A stretch of 18,788 nt of DNA, from NCBI GenBank assembly GCA_910578655.1, contig CAJTQE010000010.1, positions 10,833 through 29,620 on the forward strand. Reading direction: 5' to 3'. The notes under the pieces are model-generated. The model made no database searches, was not told where the DNA came from, and saw nothing but the letters and a program-made list of their open reading frames with translations. The translations under genes were made by a program, and so were the position numbers. This DNA is from an uncultured Christensenella sp. (GTDB taxonomy: Bacteria > Bacillota > Clostridia > Christensenellales > Borkfalkiaceae). Positions within the stretch are counted from its first letter, which is position 1; each line of letters starts with the position of its first letter. Of the stretch, positions 15,772 through 18,788 are shown one piece after another.

Positions 15772-15782
15772 ATTGATATAAT
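15754..15782 (+). promoter_or_regulatory. Consensus SigA promoter for the riboswitch-antiporter unit
   Basis: TTGACA at 15754-15759 and TATAAT at 15777-15782 with an exact 17-base spacer: both boxes match the consensus at all positions. The -35 box lies inside the end of nnrD. Transcription should start near 15789, four bases before the riboswitch aptamer begins. Confidence 0.92.
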
Positions 15783-15792
15783 ACCCGTGTTG

Positions 15793-15874
15793 AAAGGGAG
15801 TAGTTTAAGGCAAACTTCGTCATCACAGCGTAATGGCTCGGAGTTTGACACCTCTATTAAGGTAACAAGACTTT
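15793..15874 (+). ncRNA. yybP-ykoY manganese riboswitch aptamer
   Basis: The RNA carries the conserved blocks of the yybP-ykoY class, which binds Mn2+. AAAGGGAGTAG (15793-15803) is the conserved 5' strand, CAAACTTCGTCA follows at 15811-15822 with CGTCA at 15818-15822, CGGAGTTTGACAC is at 15839-15851, and AACAAGACTTT closes it at 15864-15874. Pairings visible are AAAG (15793-15796) with CTTT (15871-15874), CAAACT (15811-15816) with AGTTTG (15842-15847), and ACCT (15850-15853) with AGGT (15860-15863). The layout parallels the known Lactococcus yoaB aptamer. Members of this class normally raise expression of manganese exporters when Mn2+ is high. It lies between a perfect promoter and a CaCA antiporter gene. 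Confidence 0.9.
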
Positions 15875-15912
15875 TGACTTAAAGAAATTTAAGTCGGAAG
15901 TCTTATTTTTTT
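15867..15912 (+). terminator. Riboswitch expression-platform terminator
   Basis: Stem AAGACTT (15867-15873) + GACTTAAA (15876-15883), tetraloop GAAA, then TTTAAGTC (15888-15895) + AAGTCTT (15898-15904), followed by ATTTTTTT. The outer strand AAGACTT overlaps the 3' closing strand of the aptamer, so a folded Mn2+-bound aptamer would block the full hairpin and let transcription continue: an ON switch. Confidence 0.88.
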
Positions 15913-15946
15913 GACTTTCGGCAAATATAATAGAGAGGTTAAATTT

Positions 15947-17011
15947 ATGGTTGGTATGGCGATTTTAAAGGTGTTTTTACTGCTTTTAGGTTTTGTTCTG
16001 CTTGTAAAGGGTGCTGATTTCTTTGTCGACGGCGCGTCGGGCATAGCAAAAAAGCTTAAAGTTTCCACATTCATAATCGGTGTTACGGTAGTTGCGCTTG
16101 GTACAAGTGCGCCCGAAGCCGCTGTCACTATTATGGACGCTGTGACTGGTTCGGGTGACTTGATTGTCGGAAATATTTTAGGCAGTAATATTATAAATAT
16201 TTTTCTTATTCTCGGCGTTTCGGCGGTTATCTGCAATCTTCCTGTTGAAAAAACTACTCGAATGATTGACTTACCGTTTTTACTGCTTTCAAGTGTGCTG
16301 TTTGTAGTTTTGGGATTTTTAGGCAATTCTTTCACTTGGTGGGAGGGGCTTATTTTTATCGTTCTGTATTTCGCATATATGGCTTATAATGTCGTGTTTG
16401 CCGTAAAGCAGTCAAAACTTCAACTTGAAGAGGCTCATACAGTTTGCGCGATAGAAGCAGAGGCGTCTCAGTCCGTAGAAGTTACGGGTTGGTATTCCAA
16501 ACTTAAATTCAAATATGAACAGTTGAAAGAAAAAGTTTGGTTCCTGATTATTATTACGGTTTTTGGACTTGCAATGGTTATCGGCGGTGCTCAGCTCGTA
16601 GTAAGCTCGGCGCAGTATATCGCGGAAGACTTGATAGGAATTTCGCCTGAATTGGTTGCGCTTACCGTCGTGGCGTTCGGTACTTCTTTGCCCGAATTAG
16701 TAACATCTGTTTCGGCTGCAAGAAAAGGTGACGTTGGTATTGCAACCGGTAACATAATAGGCAGTAATATTGCGAATTTGCTTTTGATAGGCGGTCTTGG
16801 TGCTGTCTGCAAAGGGTCGTTAGGCCTTGTGTTTTCAACTGAAGGACTTGTCAGCGGTTTAGTAGCGCTTGTTGCGACAATAATTATTTTTGTAAGTTCG
16901 TTCGGCAAAAAGAAAAGTATCGGCAGAGCGGCGGGAATTATTATGCTGTCTTGCCTTATCCTGTATTACATTTTCATTTTCTTGAATTTTTACGTATTTA
17001 ATATCTATTAA
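15947..17011 (+). CDS. CaCA-family cation antiporter, likely Mn2+ (or Ca2+) exporter
   Basis: A 354-residue integral membrane protein of the Na+/Ca2+ exchanger (YrbG-like) family with about ten hydrophobic helices. The two alpha repeats are clear: GVTVVALGTSAPE with Glu57 followed by GNILGSN (75-81), and LTVVAFGTSLPE with Glu250 followed by GNIIGSN (268-274). Between them lies a charged cytoplasmic loop (about 155-197). The family exchanges divalent cations for Na+ or H+. The manganese riboswitch upstream implies the physiological substrate includes Mn2+, probably export. The ATG at 15947 is chosen because GAGAGG at 15933-15938 lies eight bases upstream; an in-frame TTG at 15911 falls in the terminator T-tract. 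No terminator is clear after the gene. Confidence 0.92.
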   Translation: MVGMAILKVFLLLLGFVLLVKGADFFVDGASGIAKKLKVSTFIIGVTVVALGTSAPEAAVTIMDAVTGSGDLIVGNILGSNIINIFLILGVSAVICNLPVEKTTRMIDLPFLLLSSVLFVVLGFLGNSFTWWEGLIFIVLYFAYMAYNVVFAVKQSKLQLEEAHTVCAIEAEASQSVEVTGWYSKLKFKYEQLKEKVWFLIIITVFGLAMVIGGAQLVVSSAQYIAEDLIGISPELVALTVVAFGTSLPELVTSVSAARKGDVGIATGNIIGSNIANLLLIGGLGAVCKGSLGLVFSTEGLVSGLVALVATIIIFVSSFGKKKSIGRAAGIIMLSCLILYYIFIFLNFYVFNIY

Positions 17012-17034
17012 TTGTTTAAAAAATCCGCATAAAG

Positions 17035-17077
17035 TCAACAATAATTGTAAGGCAATACATATAATGAATTATATACT
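17035..17077 (+). promoter_or_regulatory. Possible promoter for mazF
   Basis: A TATAAT at 17060-17065 and a TATACT at 17072-17077 lie in the 86-base gap before mazF. The only -35-like hexamers, TCAACA at 17035-17040 (19-base spacer) and TTGTAA at 17045-17050 (21 bases to the second box), are poorly placed. Confidence 0.4.
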
Positions 17078-17097
17078 GCCGAAAAAAAGAGGTTGAT

Positions 17098-17445
17098 ATG
17101 ACAATTAAGCGCGGAGAATTATATTATGCCGATCTGTCGCCCGTTGTTGGCAGTGAACAAGGGGGCGTACGCCCCGTACTCGTCGTTCAAAACGACGTCG
17201 GGAATAAATATTCGCCGACAGTGATAGCGGCGGCAGTGACAAGCAAGATTAATAAAGCCAAATTACCTACCCATATTGAATTGCCGTCAAATACATACGG
17301 ATTGCAAAAAGATTCCGTTATTTTGTTAGAGCAAATTCGCACGCTCGATAAGCGGAGATTAAAAGAAAGGATAGGCGAACTCAGCGAAACTACGATGACC
17401 CGCGTTGATAACGCGATTTTGATCAGTTTGGGTTTCGTTAAATAA
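17098..17445 (+). CDS. mazF: MazF/NdoA family mRNA endoribonuclease toxin, no adjacent antitoxin
   Basis: A 115-residue protein very close in pattern to B. subtilis MazF (NdoA/EndoA), a sequence-specific mRNA interferase of the PemK/CcdB fold. Conserved blocks are KRGELYYADLSPVVGSEQGG (4-23), VRPVLVVQND with Arg25, AAAVTSK with Thr48 (the positions of the catalytic pair in the Bacillus enzyme), KLPTHIELP and DSVILLEQIRTLDKRRL. AGAGG at 17088-17092 lies five bases before the ATG. The 86-base gap upstream is too small for a MazE/NdoAI-type antitoxin (about 80-90 residues), and the upstream neighbour is the cation antiporter. The toxin looks intact. A hairpin follows it and lspA has its own promoter, so it may be a one-gene unit. 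An antitoxin may be encoded elsewhere. Confidence 0.93.
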   Translation: MTIKRGELYYADLSPVVGSEQGGVRPVLVVQNDVGNKYSPTVIAAAVTSKINKAKLPTHIELPSNTYGLQKDSVILLEQIRTLDKRRLKERIGELSETTMTRVDNAILISLGFVK

Positions 17446-17449
17446 TTTA

Positions 17450-17488
17450 GCGGCACACGGGTATTCGTGCGCCGCACAAATTTTATTT
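17450..17488 (+). terminator. Probable terminator after mazF
   Basis: Hairpin GCGGC-A-CACG (17450-17459) / CGTG-C-GCCGC (17466-17475) with one internal A/C mismatch and loop GGTATT, followed by ACAAATTTTATTT. The GC-rich stem is good; the T-tract is delayed and interrupted. Confidence 0.6.
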
Positions 17489-17515
17489 GACAATTTTTAT
17501 CCGTTGTTATATCAT
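17487..17515 (+). promoter_or_regulatory. Promoter for lspA
   Basis: TTGACA at 17487-17492, 17-base spacer, TATCAT at 17510-17515 (five of six). Seven bases after the -10 box falls position 17522, the A of the lspA ATG, so the message may be leaderless. Confidence 0.72.
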
Positions 17516-17521
17516 ATAAAT

Positions 17522-18121
17522 ATGTTAGAAAAATTGAAAAAACTAAAAGTTAATATCGGTTGGAAAAGCATAATTCTGATAGGCGTGTGCGTCGTATTGA
17601 TTCTTGTGGATTTACTTGCTAAAATCTTTGAAGAGCGCTACGGGTGGAATTTTAAAGTGATTCCGAATTTTATAGAGGTGGAAAGCGGACATAGGAATCC
17701 CGGCTGCGCGTTCAGTTTCCTGGCCAACGCCTCGTGGGGACAAGGCTTTTTGATAGGAATGACCTTTTTACTTTTAGTTCCGCTTATCGCAATATATATT
17801 GTTTTGCCCGAACGTTTTATAATTTTAAAAGTTGCTTTATCTTTTATTGTGGCGGGGGCGATAGGCAACCTTATTGACAGAATAGCATATTCGCAGGTTC
17901 GGGACTTTGTAGGCGTGAATATGTTCGGAAATATGGTTTATTGCAATTTTGCCGATTTTTGGATAACTTTCGGTACAGTATTTGCGATTATAGACATTTT
18001 ATTTTTCAATGAATGGGCGCTGATTCCTCTTACAAAAAAAGCGAAAGAGGCTCAGGCAAAGCATAAAGACGAAGAAGAGCAGGTAAAGTCCGATGATACG
18101 GACGTGGACGGTAATGACTAA
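17522..18121 (+). CDS. lspA: Lipoprotein signal peptidase (signal peptidase II)
   Basis: A 199-residue membrane aspartyl protease that removes signal peptides from diacylglyceryl-modified prolipoproteins. Four hydrophobic helices are visible (about 16-36, 75-96, 101-117 and 145-163). Family motifs are HRNPGCAFSFLAN (57-69), GNLIDR with catalytic Asp119, and NFADFWI with catalytic Asp145. The C-terminal tail (about 171-199) is long and acidic, beyond the usual end, and lacks any motif. The ATG at 17522 is preferred over the in-frame TTG at 17504, which lies in the promoter spacer just upstream of the -10 box. No ribosome site precedes the ATG. It overlaps the rluD gene by eight bases, the common lspA-rluD arrangement. 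Confidence 0.95.
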   Translation: MLEKLKKLKVNIGWKSIILIGVCVVLILVDLLAKIFEERYGWNFKVIPNFIEVESGHRNPGCAFSFLANASWGQGFLIGMTFLLLVPLIAIYIVLPERFIILKVALSFIVAGAIGNLIDRIAYSQVRDFVGVNMFGNMVYCNFADFWITFGTVFAIIDILFFNEWALIPLTKKAKEAQAKHKDEEEQVKSDDTDVDGND

Positions 18122-18788
18122 AAAGTTTGTTGCCGAAAAAGATTACAAGCGTGCCGACGTTTTTGCTTGTGAAGTATCTGAGGGCAAAACCCGTTCTTTC
18201 ATAAAAAAGTTGTTTGAAAGCGGATTGGTATCGGTAAAAGGCACAAAAGCCAAAGCGTCACAAGCGATAAAGAAAAATGAAACGATTGAAATAGATTTTC
18301 CCGAAGCCGTTGAATATTCGGTAAAACCCGAAGATATAGCTATTGAAATTATTTACGAAGACGATGACTTGGCTGTTGTAAACAAACCGCAGGGAATGAC
18401 CGTGCATATGGGGAACGGAAATACTGAAGGTACTTTGGTAAATGCGCTTTTATACAGACTTGATAAATTAAGCGGAATAAACGGGGTTATTCGCCCTGGT
18501 ATAGTGCATAGAATAGATAAGGATACATCGGGGCTGCTTGTCGTTGCAAAGAATGATAAAACGCATTTAAGTCTTTCCAAGCAGATAGCAGAAAAAAGTT
18601 GTAAAAGAACTTATCTAGCACTTTTGGAGGGCAATTTAAAAACCGATAGCGGAAATATTACAACCTATATCGGCAGAAATCCGCAGGATAGGGTTAAAAT
18701 GGCGGTTGTTTCGGCTGATAAAGGAAAAATAGCAATAACAGATTACCGTGTGGAAAAAAGATTTGACGGTTATACGCTGTGCCGTTTT
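18114..18788 (+). CDS. rluD: RluA/RluD family pseudouridine synthase (3' end outside window)
   Basis: The first 225 residues of a 23S rRNA pseudouridine synthase of about 300. An S4-like RNA-binding region is at about 10-65 (RSFIKKLFESGLVSVKG). The synthase domain follows, with IIYEDDDLAVVNKPQGMTVH near 80-99 and the catalytic motif HRIDKDTSGLLVVAKN, where the aspartate nucleophile is Asp135. Enzymes of this class isomerise uridines in the ribosome's large subunit, RluD at three sites in helix 69. The gene overlaps lspA by eight bases and lacks a clear ribosome site, so it is coupled. It runs off the right edge. Assignment to RluD rather than another RluA-type member rests on the lspA pairing and the S4 domain. 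Confidence 0.93.
   Translation, partial: MTKKFVAEKDYKRADVFACEVSEGKTRSFIKKLFESGLVSVKGTKAKASQAIKKNETIEIDFPEAVEYSVKPEDIAIEIIYEDDDLAVVNKPQGMTVHMGNGNTEGTLVNALLYRLDKLSGINGVIRPGIVHRIDKDTSGLLVVAKNDKTHLSLSKQIAEKSCKRTYLALLEGNLKTDSGNITTYIGRNPQDRVKMAVVSADKGKIAITDYRVEKRFDGYTLCRF

Noticed and set aside
15911..15946. TTG-initiated extension of the cation antiporter by 12 residues
   Set aside because: The start would fall in the T-tract of the riboswitch terminator; ATG 15947 has a good ribosome site.
16859..17041. Minus-strand reading frame as an antitoxin for mazF
   Set aside because: It is mostly antisense to the antiporter gene, has no ribosome site or recognisable antitoxin pattern, and looks like a shadow frame.

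Overview
This is an 18.8 kb stretch of chromosomal core genome from a low-to-moderate GC Gram-positive bacterium, most likely a spore-forming member of the Clostridia. The evidence is gene content: MutS2, a YlxY-type deacetylase-like protein beside an M16 peptidase (the same pairing as in Bacillus subtilis), a full-length SigK with its hydrophobic pro-sequence, and NdoA-type MazF. All genes lie on the + strand, most are tightly packed or overlapping, and three of them start with TTG. I see no insertion sequence, prophage, CRISPR array, tRNA or rRNA.

Layout. (1) Positions 1-5154 hold DNA maintenance and envelope genes: mutS2 (5' end cut by the window), the YlxY-like gene, an M16 peptidase, then two overlapping base-excision glycosylase genes (a deoxyinosine glycosylase and an AlkD-type alkylpurine glycosylase). 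The alkD-like gene appears frameshifted near its 3' end. (2) 5156-7318 is tex. (3) 7320-7872 is a new transcription unit with a consensus promoter, an acyl carrier protein gene, a small coiled-coil protein and a terminator. (4) 7959-10431 holds an unrecognised two-TM protein and an Lsa-type ABC-F ATPase. (5) 10440-11228 is sigK with a candidate sporulation (SigE-type) promoter and a strong terminator. (6) 11231-15771 is a compact operon: tyrS, a P-loop kinase, a YigZ/IMPACT protein, recX, a divergent biotin-ligase-like gene and nnrD. (7) 15754-17011 is a metal-control unit: a perfect promoter, a yybP-ykoY manganese riboswitch, a transcription terminator that competes with the aptamer, and a CaCA-family cation antiporter. 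(8) 17098-18788 holds a solitary mazF, then lspA and rluD (3' end cut by the window).

The most notable points are the manganese riboswitch in front of a Na+/Ca2+ exchanger-type gene, which points to manganese export; the SigE-like promoter in front of an uninterrupted sigK; the frameshifted AlkD homologue overlapping a second glycosylase; the biotin ligase homologue lacking its GRGRRG adenylate loop; the MazF without an adjacent antitoxin; and an lspA promoter placed so that the transcript would begin at the ATG. I did not find a clearly novel multi-gene system; most genes belong to known families.
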